Source: Actinomycetes bacterium (GTDB lineage Bacteria > Actinomycetota > Actinomycetes > S36-B12). From it: a DNA stretch of 59,854 nt. The stretch's first letter is position 1, and each line of letters opens with the position of its first letter. The DNA is taken from the NCBI GenBank assembly GCA_014190275.1, contig BJGE01000007.1, forward strand, positions 1 through 59,854. Direction: 5' to 3'. The notes under the pieces are model-generated. The model saw nothing but the letters and a program-made list of their open reading frames with translations, was not told the origin of the DNA and made no database searches. Below are positions 25,200 to 34,681 of the stretch, one piece after another. A program made the position numbers and the translations under genes.

Positions 25200-26657
25200 A
25201 TGACATCCACCCCAGTTATCAGCAGCCCGCAAATTGCAATCAATGACATTGGTTCGGCCGAGGATTTCCTCGCCGCTATTGATCTGACCATCAAATACTT
25301 CAATGATGGAGATATCGTCGAAGGTACCGTCGTGAAAGTCGATCGCGACGAAGTGCTACTTGATATTGGCTACAAGACCGAAGGCGTGATCCCTTCTCGT
25401 GAGCTTTCAATTAAGCATGACATTGATCCGGGCCAAGTGGTCTCCGTGGGCGACCACGTGGAGGCCCTTGTTCTCCAGAAGGAGGATAAAGAGGGCCGGT
25501 TGATTTTGTCCAAGAAGCGTGCGCAATACGAGCGCGCCTGGGGCACGATTGAAAAGATCAAAGAAGAAGATGGTGTTGTTGAAGGTTTGGTCATCGAGGT
25601 GGTAAAGGGTGGCTTGATAGTAGATATCGGCCTTCGGGGTTTCCTCCCGGCCTCACTTGTTGAGATGCGCCGCGTGCGCGACCTGCTCCCATATGTGGGT
25701 AAGGTCTTGGAAGCGAAGATCATTGAGCTCGATAAGAATCGTAACAATGTGGTCCTTTCGCGGCGGGCGTGGCTGGAGCAGACACAAAGCGAAACCCGCC
25801 AGACCTTCTTGACCCAACTCGAAAAGGGCCAGATTCGCAGCGGTGTTATTTCTTCCATCGTCAACTTCGGAGCGTTTGTTGACCTCGGGGGCGTCGACGG
25901 CCTAGTGCACGTATCTGAACTTTCCTGGAGGCACATTGATTATCCGGGTGAGGTGGTCGAAGTTGGTCAGGAAGTAACGGTGGAGGTTCTTGATATCGAC
26001 ATGGATCGTGAACGGGTGTCTTTGTCGTTGAAGGCGACCCAAGAAGATCCGTGGCAGCACTTCGCTCGCACCCACACCATCGGTCAGGTCGCGCCAGGCA
26101 AGGTGACCAAGTTGGTGCCGTTCGGAGCGTTCGTCCGCGTCGAGGAGGGCATCGAAGGTCTAGTGCACATCTCAGAACTTGCGGAACGTCACATTGAAAT
26201 GCCGGAGCAAATTGTTCAGGTTGGCGACGATATTTATGTCAAGGTAATTGATATCGATCTGGAGCGTCGTCGCATCTCCCTATCCCTTAAGCAAGCCAAT
26301 GATTCCGGTGATGGAGTCGCCGTCGAGGAATTTGACCCATATCTGTACGGTATGGCACCGGCGTTCAACGAGGCTGGGAACTACATCGGTCCAGATGGCT
26401 TTGATCCGGAGACCGGTGAATGGAAAGCGGGCTTCGAGGCCCAGCGCACCGAGTGGGAGAAGGAGTACTCTGACGCCCACTCGCGCTGGGAGGCGCACCG
26501 CAAGCAGATTGGTGAGGCTCGGGTGGCTGACCAAGTGGCCTCGGTTGAATCCGGTGAGGGCCAGTCCTCCTACTCCACCGAGACCGGCGCCGAGGATGGT
26601 GCATTTGCCTCTGATGAGGCCCTGCAGGCACTTCGCGACAAACTTACTGCAGAGTAG
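25200..26657 (+). CDS. rpsA: 30S ribosomal protein S1
   Basis: Binds mRNA on the small ribosomal subunit. From the ATG at 25200 (MTSTPVIS) the protein has 485 aa, the normal actinobacterial length. Four S1 repeats are visible: GDIVEGTVVKVDRDEVLLDIG, GVVEGLVIEVVKGGLIVDIG, GVISSIVNFGAFVDLG and GKVTKLVPFGAFVRV, each ending in a VSLSL-type strand. The acidic C-terminal tail is low in complexity. The longer reading from 25161 adds 13 residues without family support. Confidence 0.97.
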   Translation: MTSTPVISSPQIAINDIGSAEDFLAAIDLTIKYFNDGDIVEGTVVKVDRDEVLLDIGYKTEGVIPSRELSIKHDIDPGQVVSVGDHVEALVLQKEDKEGRLILSKKRAQYERAWGTIEKIKEEDGVVEGLVIEVVKGGLIVDIGLRGFLPASLVEMRRVRDLLPYVGKVLEAKIIELDKNRNNVVLSRRAWLEQTQSETRQTFLTQLEKGQIRSGVISSIVNFGAFVDLGGVDGLVHVSELSWRHIDYPGEVVEVGQEVTVEVLDIDMDRERVSLSLKATQEDPWQHFARTHTIGQVAPGKVTKLVPFGAFVRVEEGIEGLVHISELAERHIEMPEQIVQVGDDIYVKVIDIDLERRRISLSLKQANDSGDGVAVEEFDPYLYGMAPAFNEAGNYIGPDGFDPETGEWKAGFEAQRTEWEKEYSDAHSRWEAHRKQIGEARVADQVASVESGEGQSSYSTETGAEDGAFASDEALQALRDKLTAE

Positions 26658-26689
26658 TTCCTCGGCAACGCATTAATTGAAGTCCCACC

Positions 26690-26695
26690 TAGGCT
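26690..26695 (+). promoter_or_regulatory. -10 hexamer TAGGCT of coaE (leaderless)
   Basis: TAGGCT ends 6 nt before the coaE ATG at 26702. Confidence 0.55.
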
Positions 26696-26701
26696 GGATG
26701 G

Positions 26702-27289
26702 ATGAGACGCATCGGGCTGACCGGCGGAATCGGATCTGGCAAGTCGACCGTGGCGTCGTTGCTCCAAGAGCGCGGCGCCATAGTCATTGATGCGGATTCC
26801 ATCGCCCGCGAACTCGTGGAGCCGGGGGAGCCGGCGCTGGAGGCTTTGGTAACGGAATTCGGTCCCCGTATCTTGACCGATAGCGGCACTTTGAGTCGAG
26901 GCGAGCTCGCGAAGTTGGCATTCAGCGATCCCGAGGCAACGAAGAGGCTCAATGCCATCATGCATCCACTTATCCGAGCTGAGTCGGCCCGGCGACTCGA
27001 GGTGGCAGCAGCAGCGGTGGTGGTGTATGACATGCCACTGCTAGTAGAGACCAAGCAACAAGACCTAGTAGACACTGTCGTCGTGGTGGATATTCCCGAG
27101 TCACTGCAGGTTGAACGCTCCGTCACCATGCGGGGCCTAGATCGCGAAGATGTAGAAAGAAGGATGCAGATGCAAGCTTCGCGGGAGGAGCGGTTGGCGC
27201 TGGCTGATTACGTTATTGACAACAGCGGATCACTAGGTGAACTCAAAGCTGCTGTTGACGGCCTTTGGTCTGATCTGCACGCGCGCTAA
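26702..27289 (+). CDS. coaE: Dephospho-CoA kinase
   Basis: Phosphorylates dephospho-CoA, the last step of coenzyme A synthesis. The P-loop GGIGSGKST is at residues 8-16, DADSIARELV follows, and DMPLLVE marks the lid/CoA region. At 195 aa it is the single-domain form; many actinobacterial CoaE proteins carry an extra C-terminal GrpB-like domain, which is absent. The rpsA-coaE-uvrB order is standard in the phylum. Confidence 0.95.
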   Translation: MRRIGLTGGIGSGKSTVASLLQERGAIVIDADSIARELVEPGEPALEALVTEFGPRILTDSGTLSRGELAKLAFSDPEATKRLNAIMHPLIRAESARRLEVAAAAVVVYDMPLLVETKQQDLVDTVVVVDIPESLQVERSVTMRGLDREDVERRMQMQASREERLALADYVIDNSGSLGELKAAVDGLWSDLHAR

Positions 27290-27313
27290 CCCGCGCCCAG
27301 ACCGAGACCGGGG

Positions 27314-27319
27314 TAGGTT
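27314..27319 (+). promoter_or_regulatory. -10 hexamer TAGGTT of uvrB (leaderless)
   Basis: TAGGTT ends 6 nt before the uvrB ATG at 27326. I found no LexA-type operator beside it. Confidence 0.6.
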
Positions 27320-27325
27320 TGGGTC

Positions 27326-29380
27326 ATGACTCGCCCGATAACAGACCTACAGCGGCGGGTTGCACCATTTGAGGTTGTTGCACCATTTCAGCCCTCAGGG
27401 GATCAGCCAACAGCCATTGCCGAGTTAACCAAACGCATTTTGGCTGGTGAGTGCGACAATGTCTTGCTCGGGGCCACCGGCACCGGCAAAAGTGCGACGA
27501 CCGCTTGGTTGGTGGAGGCCCTGCAGCGCCCCGCTTTGGTAATGGCACCCAATAAAACACTCGCGGCCCAGTTAGCAACTGAATTTCGCGAGTTGCTGCC
27601 GAATAATGCGGTGGAATACTTCGTGTCCTACTACGACTATTACCAGCCGGAAGCATACCTACCTCAAAGCGATACTTATATCGAGAAGGACTCGTCCATC
27701 AACGACGAAGTTGAGCGGCTTCGCCATTCGGCAACAAATAGTCTGCTTACCAGGCGCGATGTATTGGTTGTCGCAACAGTCTCGGCGATTTATGGCCTTG
27801 GAACTCCACAAGAATATGTCGACCGGATGGTACGCCTTCGAGTTGGTGAAACGATGGAACGTGATAAATTACTCAGATCCTTCGTCGATATTCAGTACAC
27901 CCGTAACGATATTGCATTCCAACGCGGCACCTTCCGGGTACGCGGTGACACCGTGGAGGTCTACCCGGTGTACGAGGAGCACCCGGTGCGCATTGAAATG
28001 TTCGGTGATGAAATCGAAAGGCTTATGTCGCTGCACCCCGTGACCGGCGAAATCCTCACCGAAGATCAAGAAATATATGTTTTCCCCGCCACTCACTATG
28101 TGGCCGGACCTGAACGCATGGATCGAGCAGTCGCCGGAATTGAATCAGAGCTCGAGCAGCGACTCGCGGAATTCGAAAGTCAAGGGAAACTGCTTGAAGC
28201 GCAACGACTTCGTATGCGAACAACCTATGACATCGAGATGATGCGCCAGGTGGGCAGTTGTGCGGGGATCGAGAATTACTCGAGACATATCGATGGCCGC
28301 GAAGCCGGTAGCCCGCCTAATTGCCTAATAGATTATTTTCCAGAGGATTTCTTAATGGTTATTGATGAGTCACATGTGACGGTCCCACAAATAGGGGCCA
28401 TGTATGAAGGCGATATGAGTCGTAAGCGCACCTTGGTGGAGCACGGCTTCAGACTACCTAGTGCCATGGACAACCGCCCCCTGCGGTTTTCGGAGTTTTC
28501 GGAGCGGATCGGGCAGACGGTTTACCTATCCGCGACACCGGGTCCATACGAGCTCGGCAAAGCGGCGGGCGACGTGGTGCAACAGGTCATCAGGCCGACC
28601 GGTTTGGTGGATCCGGAGGTCGTGGTGAAACCAACCCAGGGTCAGATCGATGACCTCATGGACGAAATTCGCCAGCGCGCCGGTCGTAGCGAGCGCGTGC
28701 TCGTGACCACCCTCACCAAGCGAATGGCTGAAGACCTCACCGATTACCTGCTTGAGAATGGGGTGCGGGTGCAGTACCTGCACTCCGAGGTCGACACCTT
28801 GCGCCGGGTTGAGCTACTCAGGGAGCTGCGCCTTGGGGTTTTCGACGTGCTGGTGGGAATCAACCTGCTGCGTGAAGGGCTCGATCTGCCGGAAGTGTCG
28901 CTGGTGGCAATTCTCGATGCCGATAAAGAAGGGTTCTTACGCTCGGAGACTTCCCTGATCCAGACAATTGGTCGTGCTGCCCGAAATGTCTCCGGGCAGG
29001 TGCATATGTACGCCGACAAAATTACGCCGTCAATGCGAAAAGCTATTGACGAAACCAATCGTCGACGCGCAATCCAAGTGGCATTTAATGTCTCGCACGG
29101 GGTGGATCCGCAACCACTTCGCAAGAAGATCGCAGACATAACAGACCTGCTGGCCCGCGAGGATGCGGATACCGCCGCGCTTCTCCAGGATTCAGGGTCT
29201 GGTCGAAGGAGTTCTCGTATTGCGGGTGCACCCGAGTCTGAACTGGTTTCACTGATTGATGACCTGACAAAACAGATGCATCAAGCCGCCGCCGGACTGC
29301 ATTTCGAATTGGCCGCCCGCCTTCGTGATGAGGTCGGGGATCTTAAGCGTGAGTTGCGCGGGATGCGGGAGGCTACCTAG
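27326..29380 (+). CDS. uvrB: UvrABC system protein B
   Basis: The damage-verifying helicase-like subunit of nucleotide excision repair. It has the P-loop GATGTGKS (about 49-56), the beta-hairpin region [12 protein letters not shown], the helicase motif IDESHV, motif [11 protein letters not shown] and a C-terminal UVR domain ([20 protein letters not shown]) that contacts UvrC. The length of 684 aa is usual. The TAG stop shares a base with the GTG of the next gene. Confidence 0.98.
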   Translation: MTRPITDLQRRVAPFEVVAPFQPSGDQPTAIAELTKRILAGECDNVLLGATGTGKSATTAWLVEALQRPALVMAPNKTLAAQLATEFRELLPNNAVEYFVSYYDYYQPEAYLPQSDTYIEKDSSINDEVERLRHSATNSLLTRRDVLVVATVSAIYGLGTPQEYVDRMVRLRVGETMERDKLLRSFVDIQYTRNDIAFQRGTFRVRGDTVEVYPVYEEHPVRIEMFGDEIERLMSLHPVTGEILTEDQEIYVFPATHYVAGPERMDRAVAGIESELEQRLAEFESQGKLLEAQRLRMRTTYDIEMMRQVGSCAGIENYSRHIDGREAGSPPNCLIDYFPEDFLMVIDESHVTVPQIGAMYEGDMSRKRTLVEHGFRLPSAMDNRPLRFSEFSERIGQTVYLSATPGPYELGKAAGDVVQQVIRPTGLVDPEVVVKPTQGQIDDLMDEIRQRAGRSERVLVTTLTKRMAEDLTDYLLENGVRVQYLHSEVDTLRRVELLRELRLGVFDVLVGINLLREGLDLPEVSLVAILDADKEGFLRSETSLIQTIGRAARNVSGQVHMYADKITPSMRKAIDETNRRRAIQVAFNVSHGVDPQPLRKKIADITDLLAREDADTAALLQDSGSGRRSSRIAGAPESELVSLIDDLTKQMHQAAAGLHFELAARLRDEVGDLKRELRGMREAT

Positions 29381-30318
29381 TGATCGTGCCACTTTGGATG
29401 TGGGCTACGACTGTTATCGGGCTGGTTGGAATTATCACGATCGACCTATTGATCGTGGATCGTCGACCGCACCATTTCAGCTCAACCGATGCAGCCCGCT
29501 GGGTGAGCTTCTACATCTTGCTGGCGGTACTTTTCGCCATCTTCCTAGGTTTCTACTTTGGTTGGTCATATGCGGGCCAATTCACCGCTGGTTACTTGAC
29601 CGAATACTCACTGAGCGTTGACAACCTGTTCGTATTCCTGATCATCATGACGGCCTTCGCCGTGCCCGATCAGCATCAACATCGCGTTCTACTAGTCGGT
29701 ATTGTCATTGCCCTCATCCTGCGGGCCATTCTCATTCTCGTGGGAGCCGAACTTATTGCCCGATTCACGGGTATCTTTTTCCTATTCGGTGCCTTTCTCT
29801 TCTATACGGCTTACAAAGTTTGGACCGATAAGGGCGGTGATCCGGACCCACAGGGCAATGGGTTCGTGCGATTTGTGGGGCGTCGATTCCCGACCACCCC
29901 CGAATACCACGGGACGGCTTTATCCGTCAATATCGCCGGGCAGCGGATGCTCACCCCAATGGCGATGGTGATGATTGCCATCGGTACGACCGATCTGCTA
30001 TTTGCCCTCGATAGTATCCCGGCTGTTTTCGGAATCACGAGCGAGGCGTACCTCGTATTCGCCGCAAATGCATTCGCGCTAATGGGCCTGCGACAGCTGT
30101 TTTTCCTGTTAAAGGGATTCCTAGGGAAATTGCATTACCTGAACAAGGGCTTGGCCGTAATCTTGGCGTTCATCGGCGTGAAATTGGTACTGGAGGCAAT
30201 CCACGCAACGACCAGCCTTCAGGTGCCGCTCATACCGGTCTGGCTGTCTTTGATGTTCATTGTCGCCGTGCTGGCAGTCACAATCATCGCTAGTTTGCGG
30301 ACAGCGCCCCGGGATTGA
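29380..30318 (+). CDS. TerC/Alx-family integral membrane protein
   Basis: A 312-aa polytopic membrane protein with about nine hydrophobic segments. The TerC signatures are clear: EYSLSVDNLFVFLIIM and TTDLLFALDSIPAVFGIT, with acidic residues inside membrane segments as expected for metal-ion handling. Family members are implicated in manganese export or metal homeostasis and sometimes tellurite resistance; no other ter genes are present, so metal homeostasis is the likelier role. The GTG start overlaps the uvrB stop by one base, suggesting co-transcription. Confidence 0.9.
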   Translation: MIVPLWMWATTVIGLVGIITIDLLIVDRRPHHFSSTDAARWVSFYILLAVLFAIFLGFYFGWSYAGQFTAGYLTEYSLSVDNLFVFLIIMTAFAVPDQHQHRVLLVGIVIALILRAILILVGAELIARFTGIFFLFGAFLFYTAYKVWTDKGGDPDPQGNGFVRFVGRRFPTTPEYHGTALSVNIAGQRMLTPMAMVMIAIGTTDLLFALDSIPAVFGITSEAYLVFAANAFALMGLRQLFFLLKGFLGKLHYLNKGLAVILAFIGVKLVLEAIHATTSLQVPLIPVWLSLMFIVAVLAVTIIASLRTAPRD

Positions 30319-30586
30319 CGCACACCACCAATTCGTCGACCTGCCCCGGCTAGGCAAGGTTCGGCCGGCCGGCCATTGGCATCGACCTGCTCGTTCCGTC
30401 AAAAATCACCACGAAAATGACGGAACGAGCAGGTTTAAGGCTGCACGATGACGGAACGAGCAGGTTTAAGGACCGTCCATGCCGGGCCTGGCACCGGTGT
30501 AAGTTATGGGGGTATCAATGCTCGCCGACGACTCGCCAAAGATCGGGTGGAACCAGCCCCATCGAACTAGTTCCGGTCCGCGTCCG
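30319..30586. other. Intergenic region between convergent terC-like and MBL genes
   Basis: No gene is supported in these 268 bases; the short frames here follow from the repeat sequence and have no family likeness. The region contains the inverted/direct repeat at 30385-30471, a GGCCGGCCGGCC self-complementary run just before it (about 30363-30374), and otherwise unremarkable sequence. Confidence 0.6.
30385..30471. repeat. 17-bp inverted repeat plus an extra direct copy (REP-like)
   Basis: ACCTGCTCGTTCCGTCA at 30385-30401 is matched perfectly by its reverse complement TGACGGAACGAGCAGGT at 30418-30434, across a 16-nt A-rich loop. The right arm recurs, together with six following bases (TTAAGG), at 30449-30471, so a 23-bp unit is repeated directly at 31-bp spacing and is preceded both times by CACGA. 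No other copy is in the window. It could be a bidirectional terminator, an RNA structure or a small dispersed repeat. Confidence 0.85.
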
Positions 30587-31240
30587 CTACCAGCCGCGCT
30601 CGCGCCAACTAGACAATTGCGGTCTTTCACTGCCGATATTGGTGTCATGGCCGTGCCCGGGGTATACCCAGGTTTCATCGGGTAGACGGTCAAAGAGTTT
30701 TGTGGACACATCGCCAATAAGTGAATTGAAGCGGATGGCATCTTTTTCGGTGTTTCCTACCCCGCCTGGGAAGAGGCAATCACCGGTGAACAGGTGGGGT
30801 GGACCAGCCGGATCCTGGTAAAGGAGCGCGATAGAACCGGGGGTGTGGCCAACGAGGTGGATCGCGGTTAGGGATATTTCTCCAAAACTTACCTGGTCTT
30901 GATCCACCAAGAGCAGGTCGGTCGCTACCGGGATGTCCGGGGCATCTAAGTGATGCGCGGCGGTCTGGGCGCCAGTGGCCAAAACTACCTCGGCAAGTGC
31001 CCCCCAGTGGTCGTGGTGGCTATGGGTGGTTACAACCGTCGCGATGCCCTCAGCACCGATTAGTGACAGCAGCCGATCTGGTTCGCTGGGGGCATCAACG
31101 AGCAGTTGGGTCCCTGTTCGCCGACAGCGAAGTAGATAAGAATTGTTGTTATATGGCCCCACTGCCAGCTTACTTATGATGAGTCTAGGCAACTCGTGGA
31201 CGTCAGCGCTGCCGCCAACTTTTACGTTTCCGGTATACAT
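30587..31240 (-). CDS. MBL-fold metallo-hydrolase (glyoxalase II-like)
   Basis: A 217-aa metallo-beta-lactamase-fold hydrolase. The metal-binding signature THSHHDH is at residues 72-78; later ligands fall in [25 protein letters not shown] and YPGHGHD. The size and these motifs match the hydroxyacylglutathione hydrolase-like group, but in an actinobacterium without glutathione the substrate may be a mycothiol or other thioester. The ATG at 31240 has GGAG six bases upstream. It diverges from uvrA. Confidence 0.9.
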   Translation of the reverse strand: MYTGNVKVGGSADVHELPRLIISKLAVGPYNNNSYLLRCRRTGTQLLVDAPSEPDRLLSLIGAEGIATVVTTHSHHDHWGALAEVVLATGAQTAAHHLDAPDIPVATDLLLVDQDQVSFGEISLTAIHLVGHTPGSIALLYQDPAGPPHLFTGDCLFPGGVGNTEKDAIRFNSLIGDVSTKLFDRLPDETWVYPGHGHDTNIGSERPQLSSWRERGW

Positions 31241-31291
31241 TTACTTCTCCGTCCAATTTGGTGCGGTAACCCGAAATCCGGAGGCGAACCC

Positions 31292-34162
31292 GTGCCAGAC
31301 AAGTTGGTGGTTCGAGGTGCCCGCGAACACAACCTTAAGGACGTATCGCTGGAGCTGCCGCGCGACTCCCTGATCGTTTTTACCGGGCTCTCAGGATCCG
31401 GCAAGTCCAGCCTAGCCTTTGACACTATTTTTGCGGAAGGCCAACGCCGATATGTGGAGAGCCTGTCAGCATACGCACGGCAATTTTTGGGCCAGATGGA
31501 TAAACCAGATGTCGATTTCATCGAGGGTCTATCCCCGGCGGTATCAATAGACCAGAAGTCCACATCCCGCAATCCAAGGTCGACGGTGGGCACCATTACC
31601 GAGGTTTACGACTACTTGCGATTGCTGTATGCCCGCATCGGAAAGCCCCATTGCCCCGACTGTGGGTCAGCGATCGCTCGCCAAGCCCCCCAGCAAATCG
31701 TTGATCAAGTACTTGAACTAACCGCGGACTCCAGATTTCAGGTCCTCGCGCCGGTTGTCCGAGAGCGCAAAGGCGAATACGGCGAACTGTTTCGACAATT
31801 GCAATCCCAGGGTTATTCGCGGGTTCGCGTTGACGGTGTGGTGGTCGGGCTAGATGAGGTGCCCACGCTGAAGAAGCAAGAAAAGCACAGTATCGATGTG
31901 GTTGTTGATCGCCTGACGGTCAAGGCCGAATCCCGCAGACGTCTTACCGACTCTGTCGAAACTGCACTGCGGCTATCCAGTGGGGTGGTGGTCCTTGACT
32001 TCATTGATCTCCCTGAGAAGGACGCGCACCGCGAACGGGTCTTTAGTGAACATCTGGCCTGCATGAAGTGCGGGAACTCATTCGAGGAACTTGAGCCTCG
32101 ATCTTTTTCCTTCAATTCGCCCTTCGGAGCTTGTCCTGAATGCACCGGGCTTGGGACCCGGCGCGAAGTTGAACCCGATTTGGTCGTCCCGAACGGTGAG
32201 CTCAGCGTGCGCGATGGAGCCATAGCGCCATGGGCCGGCGGCAATGTCTCTGATTATTTCAAGCGGCTACTCGAAGCTTTATGCGGGGAGCTAGAGATTG
32301 ACATGGACGTACCGTGGCAAAAATTGCCCGCGCGCGCCAAGAAAGCCCTGCTCTACGGGCATGACACGCAAGTGCACGTCAAGTACCGAAATAGGTATGG
32401 CCGGCAGCGTTCCTACTACACCACCTATGAGGGCGTTATCCCTTTCATTGAGCGCCGGCACTCCGAGTCCGATAGCGATGCTTCACGGGAACGATTCGAG
32501 GGCTTCATGCGCGAAGTCCCTTGTGCTGTTTGCAGCGGTGCCAGGCTGAAGCCACTGTCGCTGGCGGTAACAGTCAGCGGACACTCAATCGCCGAAATCG
32601 CTGCTTTGCCGATTGGCAAGATGGCCGAAATGCTGGGGGGGCTGAAACTCTCCAAACGTGATGCAACGATCGCAACCCGAGTACTAAAAGAGGTAAATGA
32701 GCGCCTCCAGTTTTTGATGGACGTTGGCTTGCACTACTTGTCACTGGATCGTCCCGCGGGCACCTTGGCTGGTGGCGAGGCACAACGCATTCGGTTGGCT
32801 ACCCAAATTGGCTCCGGGCTAGTGGGAGTGCTCTACGTACTTGACGAGCCAAGTATCGGGTTGCACCAACGTGACAACCATCGACTAATTGAGACGTTGA
32901 TCCGTCTTCGGGATCTGGGCAACACCTTAATAGTGGTCGAGCACGATGAGGACACCATCCGCACCGCAGATTGGATTGTCGACATCGGCCCGGGCGCCGG
33001 TGAGCATGGCGGCCAAATTGTGGTCAGTGGCACGTTATCGGATCTGCTAGCGGAGCCTAGGTCCATTACCGGTCAATATCTAACGGGTGCCCGTGAGATC
33101 CAGATTCCAATGGTTCGACGTCCAACGACGGATCGGGTCATCACGGTTCACGGGGCCGCGGAGCATAACTTGCAAAACGTGACCGTGGACTTCCCGCTAG
33201 GTTGCATGATCGCGGTGACCGGGGTGAGTGGATCAGGTAAATCGACACTGGTAAATGACGTGCTCTTCAACGTGATGGCGCGCGATCTAAACGGGGCGCG
33301 ATTAGTACCCGGGAAGCATAAGAAAGTCACCGGGCTGGAGCACATTGACAAAGTCGTGCACGTTGACCAAAGCCCAATTGGTCGAACTCCAAGGAGCAAC
33401 CCGGCTACTTACACCGGAGTTTTCGACCATGTGCGCAAGATCTTTGCCGAGACCCCTGAGGCGAAGGTCCGTGGGTACCTACAAGGAAGATTTAGTTTCA
33501 ATGTAAAAGGAGGCCGTTGTGAGGCCTGCGCCGGTGACGGCACCATCAAGATCGAGATGAATTTCCTGCCGGATGTGTATGTGCCGTGCGAGGTCTGTCT
33601 GGGTGCTAGGTATAACCGCGAAACCCTTGAAGTTCACTTCAAGGGTAAGACCATCGCAGATGTCCTGAATATGCCAATAGAAGAAGCCCTCGAATTCTTT
33701 GCCGCGGTGCCGCCGATCGCTCGACACCTATCGACCCTTTTTGACGTGGGTCTAGGTTATGTACGAATGGGTCAATCGGCCCCCACCTTGTCCGGTGGCG
33801 AGGCACAACGAGTGAAATTGGCGGCGGAGCTGCAGAAGCGTTCAACCGGTCGCACCATTTATGTACTAGATGAGCCCACAACGGGCTTGCACTTCGAGGA
33901 TATTCGAAAGTTGCTCGGGGTACTGCAATCACTCGTGGAGAAAGGCAACACGGTGGTCGTTATCGAACATAATCTTGATGTCATTAAGACTGCTGACTGG
34001 GTGATCGACATGGGTCCAGAGGGTGGCTCCGGTGGCGGCAAGGTGATAGCCACCGGCACACCGGAGGCGGTCGCCGCCGCCTCGGGAAGTTTCACTGGCG
34101 ACTTCTTGCGCGAGCGGCTAGGTCTGCCACAGCCTAGACTTCGTAAATCTAAAGCCGGTTGA
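31292..34162 (+). CDS. uvrA: UvrABC system protein A
   Basis: The damage-recognition ATPase of nucleotide excision repair. The GTG at 31292 follows GGAGG by 7 nt and yields [20 protein letters not shown], the family N-terminus; the 32 codons upstream are not conserved. The 956-aa protein has two ABC modules (GLSGSGKSS and [21 protein letters not shown] and [15 protein letters not shown]). Zinc modules are CMKC...CPEC and CEAC...CEVC. It is divergent from the MBL gene across 51 bp; no LexA box was seen there. Confidence 0.97.
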   Translation: MPDKLVVRGAREHNLKDVSLELPRDSLIVFTGLSGSGKSSLAFDTIFAEGQRRYVESLSAYARQFLGQMDKPDVDFIEGLSPAVSIDQKSTSRNPRSTVGTITEVYDYLRLLYARIGKPHCPDCGSAIARQAPQQIVDQVLELTADSRFQVLAPVVRERKGEYGELFRQLQSQGYSRVRVDGVVVGLDEVPTLKKQEKHSIDVVVDRLTVKAESRRRLTDSVETALRLSSGVVVLDFIDLPEKDAHRERVFSEHLACMKCGNSFEELEPRSFSFNSPFGACPECTGLGTRREVEPDLVVPNGELSVRDGAIAPWAGGNVSDYFKRLLEALCGELEIDMDVPWQKLPARAKKALLYGHDTQVHVKYRNRYGRQRSYYTTYEGVIPFIERRHSESDSDASRERFEGFMREVPCAVCSGARLKPLSLAVTVSGHSIAEIAALPIGKMAEMLGGLKLSKRDATIATRVLKEVNERLQFLMDVGLHYLSLDRPAGTLAGGEAQRIRLATQIGSGLVGVLYVLDEPSIGLHQRDNHRLIETLIRLRDLGNTLIVVEHDEDTIRTADWIVDIGPGAGEHGGQIVVSGTLSDLLAEPRSITGQYLTGAREIQIPMVRRPTTDRVITVHGAAEHNLQNVTVDFPLGCMIAVTGVSGSGKSTLVNDVLFNVMARDLNGARLVPGKHKKVTGLEHIDKVVHVDQSPIGRTPRSNPATYTGVFDHVRKIFAETPEAKVRGYLQGRFSFNVKGGRCEACAGDGTIKIEMNFLPDVYVPCEVCLGARYNRETLEVHFKGKTIADVLNMPIEEALEFFAAVPPIARHLSTLFDVGLGYVRMGQSAPTLSGGEAQRVKLAAELQKRSTGRTIYVLDEPTTGLHFEDIRKLLGVLQSLVEKGNTVVVIEHNLDVIKTADWVIDMGPEGGSGGGKVIATGTPEAVAAASGSFTGDFLRERLGLPQPRLRKSKAG

Positions 34163-34178
34163 TGACGATGGAGGATTG

Positions 34179-34655
34179 ATGACAATCGAGACGTACGAGG
34201 TCGAACGACGCACGGTGCTAACGGCCGGGGGGCTAGTAGTAGCCGGGGGTGCTTTGGCGGCATGTGGTGGATCGGCAACCTCTTCGGCCGCGCCTTCACC
34301 CGCCGCGCCTTCACCCGCCGCGCCTTCATCGGCCGCGCCGGCGGCCTCCGCGGGTGCACCAACCGCGGCTGGTTCGGGGATCGCGACAAGTGATATTCCA
34401 GTAGGTGGAGGGGTGATCGTCCCCGAGCCCCCGATTGTCATCACGCAGCCGACGGCGGGCACTTTCAAGGCGTTCACGGCGATCTGCCCGCATCAGGGCT
34501 GCTTGGTGGGTGAGGTCGCCGATAACGAGATCGTTTGTCCCTGCCACGGATCGTTGTTCTCCGCCGAGGACGGCTCGGTAATCCAAGGCCCCGCCGAACA
34601 AGGGTTAACGGCCGCCGAAATCGTGGTTCAGGGCGACACTGTCGTCTTGCCCTAG
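34179..34655 (+). CDS. Exported Rieske [2Fe-2S] lipoprotein
   Basis: A 158-aa protein with a Tat-like N-terminus (VERRTVLTAGGLVVAGG) ending in a lipobox LAAC, so it is probably exported folded and lipidated. A Ser/Ala/Pro tether built on three 15-bp tandem repeats (34287-34331) links it to a Rieske domain with both cluster boxes, CPHQGC and CPCHGS. The ATG at 34179 follows GGAGG-like sequence. It resembles the standalone Rieske proteins of actinobacteria. The partner is unknown; it lies between uvrA and uvrC, probably by chance of operon order. Confidence 0.9.
   Translation: MTIETYEVERRTVLTAGGLVVAGGALAACGGSATSSAAPSPAAPSPAAPSSAAPAASAGAPTAAGSGIATSDIPVGGGVIVPEPPIVITQPTAGTFKAFTAICPHQGCLVGEVADNEIVCPCHGSLFSAEDGSVIQGPAEQGLTAAEIVVQGDTVVLP
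34287..34331 (+). repeat. Three 15-bp tandem repeats in the Rieske lipoprotein tether
   Basis: GCCGCGCCTTCACCC occurs at 34287-34301 and 34302-34316, then as GCCGCGCCTTCATCG at 34317-34331. Each unit encodes A-A-P-S-P/S, so copy-number change would keep the frame and alter tether length. Confidence 0.85.
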
Positions 34656-34668
34656 GTGCTTCTTGGGC

Positions 34669-34674
34669 TAGCGT
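34669..34674 (+). promoter_or_regulatory. -10 hexamer TAGCGT of uvrC
   Basis: TAGCGT ends 7 nt before the GTG at 34682 and supports that start over the much longer frame beginning inside the Rieske gene. Confidence 0.5.
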
Positions 34675-34681
34675 CGACCTC

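Noticed and set aside
24965-25246. 93-codon frame in the polA-rpsA gap
   Set aside because: No family likeness, biased toward residues expected from GC-rich hairpin sequence, and it overlaps the rpsA start.
30417-30821. 134-codon frame starting in the repeat element
   Set aside because: It arises from the repeated TGACGGAACGAG sequence and then reads antisense through the MBL gene; no ribosome-binding site.
31196-31291. 32-codon N-terminal extension of uvrA
   Set aside because: Not conserved, overlaps the MBL gene start; GGAGG points to the GTG at 31292.
31241-31291. LexA (SOS) operators at uvrA, and also at uvrB and uvrC
   Set aside because: No GAAC-N4-GTTC-like palindrome was found by eye beside these starts.
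34535-34681. 49-codon N-terminal extension of uvrC
   Set aside because: It overlaps the Rieske gene out of frame, is arginine-rich as expected of a shadow frame, and lacks UvrC conservation; the GTG at 34682 gives the normal N-terminus.
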